Shown here one piece after another: positions 46,816-58,890 of a DNA stretch of 64,000 nt. A program made the translations under genes and the position numbers. The stretch comes from Drosophila miranda (lineage: Eukaryota > Arthropoda > Insecta > Diptera > Drosophilidae): the NCBI RefSeq assembly GCF_003369915.1, contig NW_022881603.1, forward strand, positions 37,037,124-37,101,123, given 5' to 3'. Under the pieces are notes generated by a model that worked only from the letters and a program-made list of their open reading frames with translations, did no database searches and had not been told where the DNA came from. Each line of letters opens with the position of its first letter. Positions within the stretch are counted from its first letter, which is position 1.

Positions 46816-48357
46816 ATGCAGCGCCACAGGGAATTATATAAACAGCAATCACTTGCTTTCAGCCCACGCAATTTCAATGAGCAGAACCGGGAACTCCAGA
46901 ATGCGGCGCTTTCAAAGCAACCGCATTATTAGTGTTAGTCCAACTCCCGTCAAGCGTGCGGCACCTATACCGCCCGCAGAGGAGGCGCAGCCACGCCTTA
47001 CCTATGTCGCTCCTCCTAAGGAGAATCGAAAACCAGAGCTGCCTCAGCAGCAGAGGAACCCCACCCGGGACCTTTACATAAAGCGCTTCGTGGATTGGAA
47101 GGCTGCCAGGAAGGAACAAACAAAGAACGAGCAAATTGCTCGTCGTGGTCAAAAGATGTTCACATATAAAACCGAAACACTTAAACCTGCGACAAACCCC
47201 CAGAAAGAGCAGGAGAACGCTCCGGCATTTGTGCCGCCAAAAAGGCACTCCTTATATGTTTTGGCAAAAAAATCTCAGTGTACGCAGACGGCAGCGGAGA
47301 GGAAACAGCCTTTGGCAACCCAATTGCGTACCCAGGGTCATCCATCGCGTCCTCAACCGGTCACTGTGAAGACCCAAACATCAAACATGAAACATCAAAC
47401 ATCAGCAAGGAATGTCCAGCCAGCCACAGTGAAGCCTGCACCTTCACGTGCATTGCCCTTGAAGCCTACAGCAGGCCCAAAGCCCAAGGCAGCAGATTTG
47501 GTCGTTGGACCTTCTGCAAATGGCGTTGTTCATTTGCCAAATGTGAGGACGCAACCATTCGAAAAGCCGGCCGTGAGTAAGCCCACCTTAAAAATACCAG
47601 CAGTGAAACCAACGCCCATTCAAGGAGGCGGCGGAGGGGGAGCTGCGGGAAAATTTAAGTCGACCGCAGTAGCAAAAGGGCCGGCAATAAAAAACAAGCT
47701 TGCCAGCCAATTGTCGACCAGAATGAAGGCCAAGAGCAACGTCAGCAAGTACGTAGGTCTTCAAAAGAATGTTCGAAATCGGCCGGAGCTGATGAGAGAG
47801 TTGGTTGAGGCTGGGACCACTGAACTCCCACTGCCTCCCAATACGCCGCTGGAAGAGAAGATAAGTTTCCCTGCTCTGGCCACAAACAGCATGTATTTGC
47901 CCGGTGAGGAGTATCCTGTTGCCAATCGGCGGGCCCTCGAGTCGGTGCTCTACTTTCGCCTACAGCTGGAGAATGAGATTCGACGACTGCGAGATATCTG
48001 CAGCGAGTGGGAAGCCTATAGCAAGGAGAATGAGGCGCATCTGGTTGAGACGGGCGGCATAGATATGATCAATGTGGCAATTGGACAGACAAATTTGCTC
48101 TCTACCAAGAAATTGATGCAGTTCAGCGGTCTGATTGACCGTTGCGAGGCGGGAGCTACGGGCAAGAACCATCGACCCTACGATGGCAGCGAGGAGACGA
48201 AACCCGTCCAGGCAGAGGATCTGGAAGGGTGGTGGGACATGCTGCGACTCCAGAGTGAGAATGTTGACAAGCGCTTTGATAACTTGAAGCGATGGAAACA
48301 GAACAATTGGCAGGACCCCGATGCAGTTGAGGAATCGAAAATACCAGCCAAGCCTTT
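46816..48357 (+). pseudogene. mars: mars-like gene, copy E, truncated, exons fused by deletion
   Basis: ATG at 46816. A 23-bp deletion at about 46908 shifts the frame. A 54-bp in-frame loss occurs at about 47347. A deletion of about 400 bp at 47884 removes the end of exon 1, the intron and the start of exon 2 and joins the coding parts in frame (ALAT-NSMYLPGEEY). The gene then runs to the NNWQDPDAVEE region and breaks at 48357 into a Helitron tail. The SILK/RVxF end and the 3' UTR are lost. From an out-of-frame ATG at 46877, a frame runs about 510 codons through most of mars into the Helitron (stop 48409). Confidence 0.78.
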
Positions 48358-48442
48358 GGAAACGATTCCTTCTGGACGTTACACACATCCACTTTTACCA
48401 CAAATCTAATATACCCCAATACTCATTTTGAGTATCGGGTAT
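48358..48442 (+). mobile_element. Helitron H13, last 85 bp only
   Basis: ggaaacgattccttctgg onward to the 3' stem-loop and cgggtat. The join to mars copy E at cctttgga overlaps by a few bases. It marks the unit 2 / unit 3 boundary after loss of the rest of mars and the Helitron body. Confidence 0.8.
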
Positions 48443-48661
48443 TGTTGTTGCTCCGTGCGTAATGAATAACGCGTAGTTTTGTGTTTGTCGCCTTTTAGTT
48501 AGTCACTTGCTCTGTTTTTTTGTGTTGTTTTATCAGCCTTGAATGCACCACACTCACACACGCGCACAGCATACATACATATGTATGAGGGTTTCTTTCG
48601 TATTTTCCAGCTCTGTTGAGATTAAAATAGTGCTCTTATTACTTTGATTTCCATTTTATTA
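48443..48661. repeat. Host flank F1, copy 4 (unit 3 start)
   Basis: Matches 703-921. Non-coding. Confidence 0.6.
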
Positions 48662-48663
48662 TA

Positions 48664-50271
48664 CAGTCAAGGAAAAAAGTCAACATACAGCACCGATTTT
48701 TCAATATTTCGGGTTTTCGCAATGAAAATTAAAAAAGTTGGTATGCCATTATTTAGGACACTTAAAGTTATTATTATTTCAGAAAAAAAACTTAAACAAA
48801 AATTATGTATACTAAAGTTACAACGAAAAAACATAAAATGTTCACGGAAAAATGTGTACATACAGCCTCTATGCTTTTGTATTATAGTCTCAAAGTCATC
48901 TTAATATTAATACTTTTTATACTTTTAATATTTGGTTGGTCCACCTTTGGCATCTATTACAGCCTGTAGTCGTCGGGGCATCGATGCCACCAAATTTTCG
49001 GTTGTTGTGGGCGGAACTTTGGCCCAAGCTCGAATGAGGGCGGTTTTGAGGCTTTCCCGACTACTGATGTTATACTTCCGTACCAATCTTTCTAAAATGT
49101 CCCAAAGATGTTCGATTGGGTTAAGGTCTGGAGATTGGGGTGGTGAACGAAGCTGTCTTGGGGCATAATACAGCAACCAATCACGCACAACATGTGCGGT
49201 GTGCTTTGGATCGTTGTCCTGTTGGAAGATCCAACTGCTTCCCAGGCTCAATGTATCCACCGATGTTTCCAAATTTTCTTCCAATATCTTCTTATACTGG
49301 AAGCGATCCATATTCCCTTCCACAAACACCAAATTACCTACTCCAGGCGACGCCATAGCGCCCCAAGCCATTACAGTACCACCTCCATGTTTGACGGTGG
49401 GTATTATGTTTATAGGGTCAAGAGCGGTGTTTGCCTTTCTCCAAACTCTGGAACGGCCATCACTTCCGAAAATGTTGTATTTATTTTCATCTGTAAATAA
49501 AACGCTTTTCCAAAAGTTTGGATCCTTATTTAAGTGCGCTTTGGCGAATTCCAGGCGCAAAATCCGATTCTTTTCTGAAATCAATGGTTTCTTTCGTGGA
49601 ACTCGGCTCTTGAAACCATCCTGTGCAAAAAATTGGCAATTGTTTTTGGGTGCACAATGACTCCTGAACACTTTTCGATGTGTTCCGCCAATTTTGGAGC
49701 ACATCGGTGGATACATTGAGCCTGGGAAGCAGTTGGATCTTCCAACAGGACAACGATCCAAAGCACACCGCACATGTTGTGCGTGATTGGTTGCTGTATT
49801 ATGCCCAGACCTTAACCCAATCGAACATCTTTGGGACATTTTAGAAAGATTGGTACGGAAGTATAACATCAGCAGTCGGGAAAGCCTCAAAACCGCCCTC
49901 ATTCGAGCTTGGGCCGAAGTTCCGCCCACAACAACCGAAAATTTGGTGGCATCGATGCCCCGACGACTACAGGCTGTAAAAGATGCCAATGGTGGACCAA
50001 CCAAATATTAAAAGTATAAAAAGTATTAATATTAAGATGACTTTGAGACTATAATACAAAAGCATAGAGGCTGTATGTACACTTTTTTCCGTGAACATTT
50101 TATGTTTTTTCGTTGTAACTTTAGTATACATAATTTTTGTTTAAGTTTTTTTTCTGAAATAATAATAACTTTAAGTGTCCTAAATAATGGCATACCAACT
50201 TTTTTAATTTTCATTGCGAAAACCCGAAATATTGAAAAATCGGTGCTGTATGTTGACTTTTTCCTTGACTG
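48664..50271. mobile_element. Tc1-like fold-back transposon (copy 4)
   Basis: TA sites at 48662-48663 and 50272-50273. Left arm 48664-49265, right arm 49701-50271, centre 49266-49700. As in copy 3, the left arm keeps the 31-bp segment. The centre has a few more transposase codons (CSKIGGT before HRKVF) than copies 1 and 3, so this is the least deleted form. Confidence 0.9.
48925..49700 (-). pseudogene. Tc1-like transposase catalytic domain, copy 4
   Basis: An open minus-strand frame from CSKIGGTHRKVFRSHCAPK to the GGPTKY end. Catalytic residues are in FTDENK (D1; the following E/N context differs from the usual DES), FQQDNDPKH (D2) and PDLNPIEHLW (E). The frame continues upstream into the inverted arm, giving a chimeric 359-codon frame from 50004 whose first part is antisense transposase and not a real N-terminus. 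Confidence 0.85.
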
Positions 50272-50273
50272 TA

Positions 50274-50990
50274 TAAACAATAACTCATATATTTGATTGC
50301 GCGTTGTGTGTAGTTCTCCTCTCCTCTCCTTTCTTTAATATTCTTGGGCGAGAAAAGCGATTAAAAATACACCGACAACCGACAAGGCAGGCAGAGCGAG
50401 AATTGACAGGCGGCGGCGGCAGCGGCGAACCGACACCGACAGAGAGGGGAGTGTGTGCGTGCGTAACTTAACCGATGACATCGTAAATTCACGGAAAAGC
50501 AGGTAGGACAAAAGCAATTAAGCATTGGCCTTCCATGGGGCAGAATCGGGGTAAACCTTGGCGTTTCAAACCGATTGAATGTATGTGGTTTTAACAGGAA
50601 TTTAATTTTACAAAGTAGGGCGTGTGTTCTTGCTGCTGGCAATGCTCTTGCCGTGACGTTGTTTGTTTTAGTTTTTTTAACCCCAATAAACACACGCACA
50701 CACTTGTATTTATTCGGCGAATTTCGTGGGGTGTCTACTGCATATATTAATACATATTCCAGGCTCTGTCGCAGCTGTCTAAAAACGTATTCTCTTTCTC
50801 GACACTTGACACACACTTGATAAAGTTGAATGCTTATTTTTGCTTACTTTTATTATTCACTTTTATTTTCATACGTGCAATGGTAAACAGACACTCAGAA
50901 ATATACCGAAACTACGTCACAAATTTCAAAATATGCCGAAAATATACTGACGTATTATTTGTATTCAAGCTGAATCAAATTGCTTTCGGT
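50274..50990. other. Host DNA with promoter-like motifs (unit 3)
   Basis: Homologous to 2487-3198, including motif-6-like sites near 50900-50950. It ends in the aaattgctttcggt target duplication (50977-50990). No gene is supported. Confidence 0.55.
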
Positions 50991-51023
50991 CACTTCCGTT
51001 TCATCAGCGAGCGAGACCGGTCG
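50991..51023 (+). promoter_or_regulatory. LINE internal promoter, copy 3
   Basis: tCActt initiator with A50992 as +1; ggtcg at 51019-51023 is exactly +28 to +32. Confidence 0.7.
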
Positions 51024-51203
51024 TGTTTTTTCTTAACAGTCTGAAAAGTGACTTTTTCCAAGCAACAAAGGCTTAATTAAAAGTGATTGTACAAATTGGA
51101 TCATTGTTTATTTCATACAAATCTTCATCAATATATAAATTATTCCTCTTTTCATTTCCCAAAGGAGAGGTAAGTCTTTGGCAATCTAGTTAAACCAGCA
51201 AGT

Positions 51204-52803
51204 ATGGCGGACGCCGGTCACTCGGTGTCTGCCAAATTGAAACCCCCTGATCAGGTGGCAAAAAGCGGCAAAATTCAAACCCAAAAAACAATAGCAAAAA
51301 ACTTCAGTGCTTTGTGTTCAGGTGTGAAAGAGGACATATTCGACAGCTTGACTAACGAAAAGTACCCAGCAAAAAAGATGCGCAAGGAACAAAAAAGCGA
51401 CAACACCAATACAGTCATAAATAACAAAATGCTGATAGACGATGACAGTAACAAAATGGTGGAGGCTTCTGACGGTGTGACCGTTCACAATTCTCACACA
51501 AATGCCATAAATGGTTTTACTGGAAATACTGAAATGACTAAAAAACACTGAATAAAAATACTAATCCGATTATAAACCCATCAAATGTAGGTATCGAAAG
51601 AGAAACAGTGTTGTATAGTGAGTGCCACATCGGTGATGCGGCTGTACTAGTATCGACTAAGAGCAGTACCATCTTCGAAAACAAAAACACCAAAAATGGC
51701 TTATTCTTTTTTGAAAAAATAAGACACCTTAAAATCAAAGGAATTTAAGAAATCGTAGATCTTGCGCCACTCTATACAAGATTTATTTTAAGGTTTTCAG
51801 CGAAGCAAATGATTTAGTTTTAAATGAGGAGTTAACAAAAATGAATTTAGTGGTATTTATACCAAAAGACTATGTGGAATCCTATGGAGTAATTAAAGGG
51901 GTGCCCCTCGGTTTTTCTGAGAATGAAATTATGGATAATATTACTTCTAACATAAAAATTAAGTCAATTGAAAGATTAGCAAGAAGGCAGAAAATAACAA
52001 CCGATGACAACAACGAAACATTCAAGCTCATACCATTAGAAACAGTAAAAATTGGTTTTGAGGGTTCAGACATCCCAGAAAAGGTATCTCTTTTTGGGAT
52101 ATGTGGGATGAAAGTAAGCATATATGTTCCCAGAGTAAGGCAATGTTATAATTGTGGCAGACTTGGTCACACTTCGACCAGATGCAAATCAGCTAGGAGG
52201 TGCTATAAATGCGGAGTCGAGGAGTGCAATGGGTCGTGCACTGGTCTCAAGTGTATCCTTTGCAATGGGAAAAATCACTCAGCTAGGGACAGACTGATGT
52301 GCCCAGTATGGGAAAAGGAGATGGACATTAACAAAATAATGACAATCAAAAAAATCGCGCGTAAGGAAGTGCTTAGCACTTACTCAATCCATCAAAATTT
52401 TTCGCTGTTAGATAATTATGAAAAAAACTATCCAAAACTAGACATAAATGAGGAAAATGTTCAAACCAAAAACGTTAAAGCAAATGAAGTTTTAAAAAAA
52501 TACAGTTATGCGAGCAGGTTAGTGCAGAGACCTTTGGTTCCTGCACAAAAACCCCACTATCACTTAGAATCATATACCAGCGATTCTAATAATCACGTAC
52601 CATTTTTTGAAAACAAAGAACTAAAAGAAAACAAATTTACCATTCAACAGATGGTTGACATGTTGTCTTGTTTAGTCGACTCAAATGATGTGTCACATCC
52701 ATCAAAAAAAGTGACCAGTACAAATGATTACAATATGGAACATAATGCAGACAGAAAAATGAACAAACAGAGAGAAACGAACCTTTTTAAAACATCTAAA
52801 TAA
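51204..52803 (+). pseudogene. LINE ORF1, copy 3
   Basis: Starts MADAGHSVSAKL. It has an extra A in the run at about 51541 (frameshift after 115 codons), a stop in the ggaatttaag context near 51746 and the old frameshift before LYKIYF near 51775. From 51841 the RRM-like and zinc-knuckle half is open for 320 codons to TAA at 52801-52803. Knuckles: CYNCGRLGHTSTRC, CYKCGVEECNGSC and CILCNGKNHSARDRLMC. Confidence 0.87.
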
Positions 52804-52805
52804 AT

Positions 52806-54963
52806 ATGAAATTTTTACAACATAACATTCAATCTATTAAAGCCAATAAAAACGACCTAGTATTCTACTTAAACAATGAAAACTTCGACTTTGCCATTCT
52901 GGCTGAAGTTTTCTCTCACGATCTCCGTTTTAGGAAACTAGCTAACTTCAATATGTTAGAAAAACATAGAGAGGACGGTTATGGAGGAGTGGCGATTGCC
53001 TACAAAAAAGAATTAAGAGTTAAAAGACTGATATATGAGACAGAGCAAGATTTAATTATAGCAAGAACCATCAACAACAAAGATAAATTTCTTATCACCT
53101 CAGTATATTTTGAACCTTTGTTGTCTCTTGCATCCTTCAAGCAAGCGATTAACAATCTCCTTGAATATTTAGATGCATTCGGAAAAGTCATAATTGCAGG
53201 AGATTTTAACGCAAGACATACCTTTTCTGGAGACAGAACCAACAGTGGAAAGGGAACTTTTCTCATGCAAGCTATGTCAAATGCTGGCTACAGTCTAGCA
53301 AATGACCACAGTCTCACATTCAGAAGACACATCGACTCAACATCAGGGTCTGTACTCGATTTAACTTTCACAAAGGGTATTCATATAGAGAATTGGAAAT
53401 GCGAAAAGTTTTACCTAGGAGGCAGCCACCATCACCCAATAACCTTTGAAACAGCAGGATATCAACACAAACTCAAAACTTTCCTTGCCAAAAACAGGCT
53501 ACTGAAAAAGCTAAGCCAGTTTGAGGCCGACAAAGATATGGATAATTTAGCGAAGAACATCCAACAGGAAATAAAAGCAGCTACTTATGAAATCAAAAAC
53601 AAATGTCCAAAATTATGGTGGGACGAGAATTTAGCCAAATTATTCAGGGAGTTTGCAGAGTCGCAGAAGAAGGCAGCTTCAGAACCCTCCTTTCAAAATT
53701 ATTGTTCTGTTGTTAACCTCAAGGTTAAATGGAAAAAATCTGTTAAAATTGCCAAAAGAACTAGCTATGCCAGGAAGTTAACAGAGTTAAATGTAAAATC
53801 GAACTCAAGAGAAGTCTGGAGATTCCTCAGAAATCTAAAAAACTGTCAAGAGGACACCCCAGAAATTTTCAACCCTGACAAAGCTGGGCCATACCTGGAA
53901 TTCCTTAACGAACAAATAACCTCAGAAGCAAAGGATGTAGACGAAGAAATGTACTCAACCAAGAACAATGAAAATCCTTTCTTTTCCTTGGAAGAGTTAG
54001 AGGCTGTGTTAGTCAGAAACAGAAAAACGGCAGGAGGAATAGATCACATCACATACGAGATGCTGAGTGGTCTTAACACTAGTATAAAGACAGAACTTGT
54101 ACATTTTTACAACCGTCGAGTGGCTATGTGCGATTTCCCAGTCGAATGGAGATCTATCAGAATTGTACCAATACCGAAAAAAAACATGGATCTGACTGAC
54201 TTAAAACATTTTCGACCCATATCCCTCATTTCGGTTCTAGCCAAGACAGTAAATGGCATGGTGAAAGCCAGGCTGGAAAAGCATATACAAGAAAACAAGA
54301 TTATACCCTACAGATCTTATGCATACCAAAAAAACAAGTCTGCAGCGATGTGCATAAATGATGTCATCAATGTGGTAGCGGCAAAGAAAAAGAACAAGGA
54401 ACACGTTACTCTTGTGGTTGTTGACCTCAACAATGCCTACAATTGTGTCAACCTGAAATTCTTAAAAAGACTAATGGAAAATGAGTGTTTTCCTAAAACA
54501 TACATTGACTGGATCATCAGTTTTATGTCTATGAGACTACTAAAAATAGGGGAAGCTGTTCAGGTAGTTCAGGGAGGAATCCCACAGGGCTCTTGTCTGT
54601 CGCCCCTCCTTTTTAATGTATGCACAAAAAGACTACATCAGATCTGTGATAGAAATACTTATATGATGCAATTTGCAGATGACTTCGTTATAATCTCTCA
54701 CAACAGAGAGTTTACTGTAGCGGTTGAAAACCTTAATAAAAAAACTAAATGACTTTAACCTTCTATGTGGTGATCTCGGTTTTAGCTTCAATCCAAGCAA
54801 ATCTGCAGCAATGAATGTAGGAAAAAGACAGGTCAGAGCGGTAAATATTTCTGTTAGAAATGTGCCTATACCAAATCGAAAAGATATCCGTTTCTTAGGC
54901 AGAATGATTAGCGCAAACATGTCAAATGTCAGTCATGTAAAAATGGTTAAAGAACAAACAAAA
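52806..54963 (+). pseudogene. LINE ORF2 part 1: endonuclease and reverse transcriptase, copy 3
   Basis: Open from ATG 52806 for 648 codons: endonuclease (LAEVFS, AGDFNARH, GGSHHHP) and RT (DLNNAYN, GGIPQGSC, FADDFVIIS) in one frame. An extra A in the run at about 54737-54743 shifts the frame after the catalytic FADD motif. The rest continues in the next frame to H14. This is the most complete EN-RT frame in the window. Confidence 0.9.
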
Positions 54964-56050
54964 CGAGGGGGAACGTTGTGAGTTGCTGCGGACACCGCAA
55001 CTCTACGGTTATACCCGATACTAAGTCAGTATGGCTCTCCTCCGGCAGACGCCGCTAATATTAAACGACACGACAAAGAGTGCGTGCGAGAGAGACAGAA
55101 AATCAGTCTGAGCGTGACGTCGGGCCACTGCAAATTGATTTGTTCCTATTGGCTATAAAAATGATCTGATCTGATCCAGATTCAGCAATCTGATAGATAT
55201 GGTCATTATCTATGATTCTGCGTTTTTAGTTTTCTCGAATGTGCAATATTGTGGATGCAACAGATTTTCGTCCTTTGTGTGGGCGGAAGGGGGTGGGGCG
55301 AAATTTTGAGATTTACGTTTTATAGTAAAATCTAACAGGAGTGCGGATACCAAATTTGGTTACTCTAGCCTTAATAGTCTCTGAGATTTTTGAATATCCC
55401 CAGATTTTCGTCCTTTGCGGGGGCGGAAGGGGGTGTGGCGAAATTTTGAAACAAACTCGTCTCGGTCCGATATATTAGGAGTGTGAATACCAAATTTGGT
55501 TGCTCTAGCTTTTATAGTCTCTGAGATCTAGGCGCTAATGTTTTACTCTAAGCAAAGCCGCCTAAGCTACGTGTGTGTTAGAGAGAGACAGGGCGAGAAA
55601 AAATGAAATTGTTTTCTTGATGCTGGCTATAATAATAATACGATCCAATTCAGATTCCGCAGTCTTAAAGATATGGTCATTCTCTACAACTCTACGTTTT
55701 TGGTTTTCTCATATCTTTAAAATTGTGGATGCCACAGACTTTCGTCCTTTGTGGGGGCGGAAGTGGGCGGGGCGAAGTTTTGAAATATTTTTGTAGCAGT
55801 GACATATCACAGAAGTCTGGATCCAAAACATCGTTGCTCTAGCTCTTATAGTCTTTGAGCACTAGGCGCTGAAGGGGACGGACAGACGGACGGACGGACA
55901 GACGGACAGGGCTCAATCGACTCGGCTATTGATGCTGATCAAGAATATATATACTTTATGGGGTCGGAAACGATTCCTTCTGGACGTTACACACATCCAC
56001 TTTTACCACAAATCTAATATACCCCAATACTCATTTTGAGTATCGGGTAT
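54964..56050 (+). mobile_element. Helitron H14 inside LINE ORF2
   Basis: Same ORF2 position and 10-bp cgctgcgtag deletion as H2 and H9. Slightly shorter microsatellite. Confidence 0.85.
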
Positions 56051-57420
56051 AAAAATGCAACAGACTCCTCCAGCTTGCGACTACTATCAAATCAGGTCTA
56101 AAACCTAAAACAAGTACCAACATCTTCAAAGCTTTTATTAGAACAAAACAAGAATATGCTATCACAAGTTTTTCAGACATGGGATCTGGAGCAAGTAAAG
56201 ATATAGAAATAGCGCAAGCTAAATCACTCAGAAGGTGTGTTGGGGTGCCACCTGACACAAGCAAACACGAAATTTTTGTCCTCGCTGGTGTAATGCCACC
56301 TGTTTTCAGGGCGAAATGGCTTACAGCCAAAGAACTGCTTAAAATTAAAAGGTTCAATCCAACAATGTTTGACGAGCTAATACGCTCAAAAGCGGATACG
56401 AGTTACACACGTACTTTAAGAGAATTTAATTCCATCTTTGTAAACACTCAAGAATGTGATAGTGTTAACACATGTAACAAAATCCATGTATTAGATAAAT
56501 TTTTAACTAAGGGTAAAGAAGAATACTCGAATGAAGAAATAAAAACTATATTTAATGAGATTCTGAACAAGTACAGAAAGGACGACTGGAACATTCTATC
56601 AACAGATGCCTCAGTTACAGAAAGTACATGTGGCATAGGAATAGTAGAATGTCCTGGTGGAAATATCCACAAGTACAAAATAGAAAACAGATTATCCTCA
56701 GTTGGTGTCGAACTCGTAGGACTTAAAAAGGCCTGCGAACTATGTCTTAAATATAATTACAAAAAGGCTTTGATTTTAAGTGATGGATTAGGAGCTATTA
56801 ATTTAATTAAAAATAAGAATACAGACTCGTACCTAGTGAATGATATTCACAACATAATTAACCAATCAGACATTCAGAAACTTGACATTCTATGGGTCCC
56901 TGGTCACAAGGGTGTGGCCATCAACGAAAAGACTGACATAGCAGCAAAGGCTGCTACAAGTGAGGGGTTTACAATAAATATAAAATACAGCTACAAGGAG
57001 GCTCAAAGAGAAATTAGGAACTTTTTAGTTTACAAATGGAATGAGGACTACAGGACGAAGTGTAGGACGAAGGGATCCAGCCTCATAGACATATTTCCAG
57101 ACATACCCAGTAAACCCTGGCATTTTTCTCTTAAATGGAATGCTAAAAGCATCAAGACCATTAACAGACTTATGACGGGACACACATACGACAAAGTCTT
57201 CCTACACAGAATCAAAGCAAGTGACTCAAATATCTGCGAAACGTGCAATGTAACTGAATATGCCGAACACCTGATCTTCGATTGCCAAAGATTTGCCGGG
57301 CTCAGAAGGAAATTCAAAATCTTTAAATATTAATTTACATCAATTATTAATAAAAAAAAGAGCCGCTACATCTCAGAGAGCTGGCAATCTTCATCAAAAC
57401 TGCTGACTTAAACTTTTGAC
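56051..57420 (+). pseudogene. LINE ORF2 part 2: RNase H region, copy 3
   Basis: Open to 57333 with all RNase H residues (STDASVTES, GVELVGL, LSDGLGA, VPGHKG, EKTDIAA) and CETCNVTEYAEHLIFDC. A 5-bp deletion near 57328 brings a stop about 29 codons early. The original end (AIFIKTADLNF) is still readable to about 57420. Confidence 0.88.
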
Positions 57421-57615
57421 CCCTTTTTTCTTCATCATGTTATAAAGTAATTTCAGTTTATTTTCTAAAACAGTTAAGTAATTTTCCTCTTTTTTATATA
57501 CCGACCTGTCAAACTCGCCAAACTACATCACCAGTATCTGATCAATGTGGCTACAGTGCTACGATCAAAATTCCGATCATCCTTAAGATGATTTAAAACC
57601 AAATAAAAAAAAAAA
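57421..57615 (+). other. LINE 3' UTR, copy 3, interrupted in the poly(A)
   Basis: Same 3' UTR as 9624-9806, ending accaaat and As to 57615, where H15 is inserted. The remaining As lie at 58729-58746. Confidence 0.75.
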
Positions 57616-58727
57616 CGAGGGGAACGTTGTGAGTTGCAGCGGACACCGCAACTCTACAGTTATACCCGATACTAAGTCAGTATGGCTCTCCTCCGGCAGA
57701 CGCCGCTAATATTGAACGACACGACAAAGAGTGCGTGCGAGAGAGACAGAAAATCAGTCTGAGCGTGACGTCGGGCGCTGCGTAGCCAGGGCAAATTGAT
57801 TTGTTCCTTTTGGCTATAAAAATGATCTGATCTGGTCCAGATTCAGCAATCTGATAGATATGATCATTATCTTTGATTCTACGTTTTTAGTTTTCTCGTA
57901 TCCTCAATATTGTGAATGCAACAGATTTTCGTCCTTTGTGGGGGCGGAAGGGGGTGGGGCGAAATTTTGAGATATACGTTTTAAAGTGAGATCTAACAGG
58001 AGTGCGGATACCAAGTTTGGTTACTCTAGCCTTAATAGTCTCTGAGATTTGTGAATATCCCCAGATTTTCATCCTTTGCGGGGGCGGAAGTGGGTGTGGC
58101 GAAATTTTGAAACAAACTCGTCTCGGTCCGATATATAAGGAGTGTGGATACGAAATTTGGTTGCTCTAGCTTTTATAGTCTCTGAGATCTAGGCGCTAAT
58201 GTTTTACTCTAAGCAAAGCCGGCTATGCTACGTGTGTGTTAGAGAGAGACAGGGCGAGAAAAAATGAAATTGTTTTCTTGATGCTGGCTATAATAATAAT
58301 ACGATCTTATTCAAATTCTGCAGTAGAAAAGATATGGTCATTCTCTACGATTCTGCGTTTTTTGGTTTTCTCGTATCTTTAAAATTGTCGATGCCACAGA
58401 TTTTCGTCCTTTGTGGGAGCGGAAGTGGGCGGGGCGAAGTTTTGAAATATTTTTGTAGCAGTGACATATCACAGAAGTCTGGATCCAAAACATCGTTGCT
58501 CTAGCTCTTATAGTCTTTGAGCACTAGGCGCTAATAGGGACGGACAGACGGACAGACGGACGGACGGACAGACGGACAGACAGACATGGCTCAATCGACT
58601 CGGCTATTGATGCTAATCAAGAATATATATACTTTATGGGGTCGGAAACGATTCCTTCTGGACGTTACACACATCCACTTTTACCACAAATCTAATATAC
58701 CCCAATACTCAATTTGAGTATCGGGTA
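57616..58727 (+). mobile_element. Helitron H15 in the LINE poly(A) tail
   Basis: Full-length and the most diverged copy (for example ccagggcaaattg, gaaaagatatggtc, aatttgagtatc). Only unit 3 has it at this site. The 3' hairpin stem is weakened by tcaattt for tcatttt. Confidence 0.83.
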
Positions 58728-58746
58728 CAAAAAAAAAAAAAAAAAA

Positions 58747-58890
58747 TTGCTTTCGGTTGAATACTAGCTAGCAACGACTATCAGCACTGAACACATATTT
58801 TTAACCGATAATCTAATCAATTTTATATAAAAGTGGCTAATTTTAAGTACCATCTTTATTGGCATTGTTTATAAAATAAGGTTTCAATAA
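58747..58890. repeat. Host DNA upstream of mars, cut by LOA element
   Basis: ttgctttcggttgaatac to ggtttcaataa, matching 9841-9988. The mars copy expected downstream in unit 3 is displaced beyond the window by the LOA-type insertion. Confidence 0.65.

Larger units (their letters stand above)
50991..58746 (+). mobile_element. I-clade-like LINE, copy 3 (best preserved), with two nested Helitrons
   Basis: Runs from the initiator at 50991 to the last As at 58746, followed by the target duplication at 58747-58757. H14 splits ORF2, and H15 (57616-58727) sits inside the poly(A) tail. The native element without Helitrons is about 5.5 kb. Few lesions: old ORF1 frameshifts, one extra A late in RT and a 5-bp deletion near the end of ORF2. 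Confidence 0.87.
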
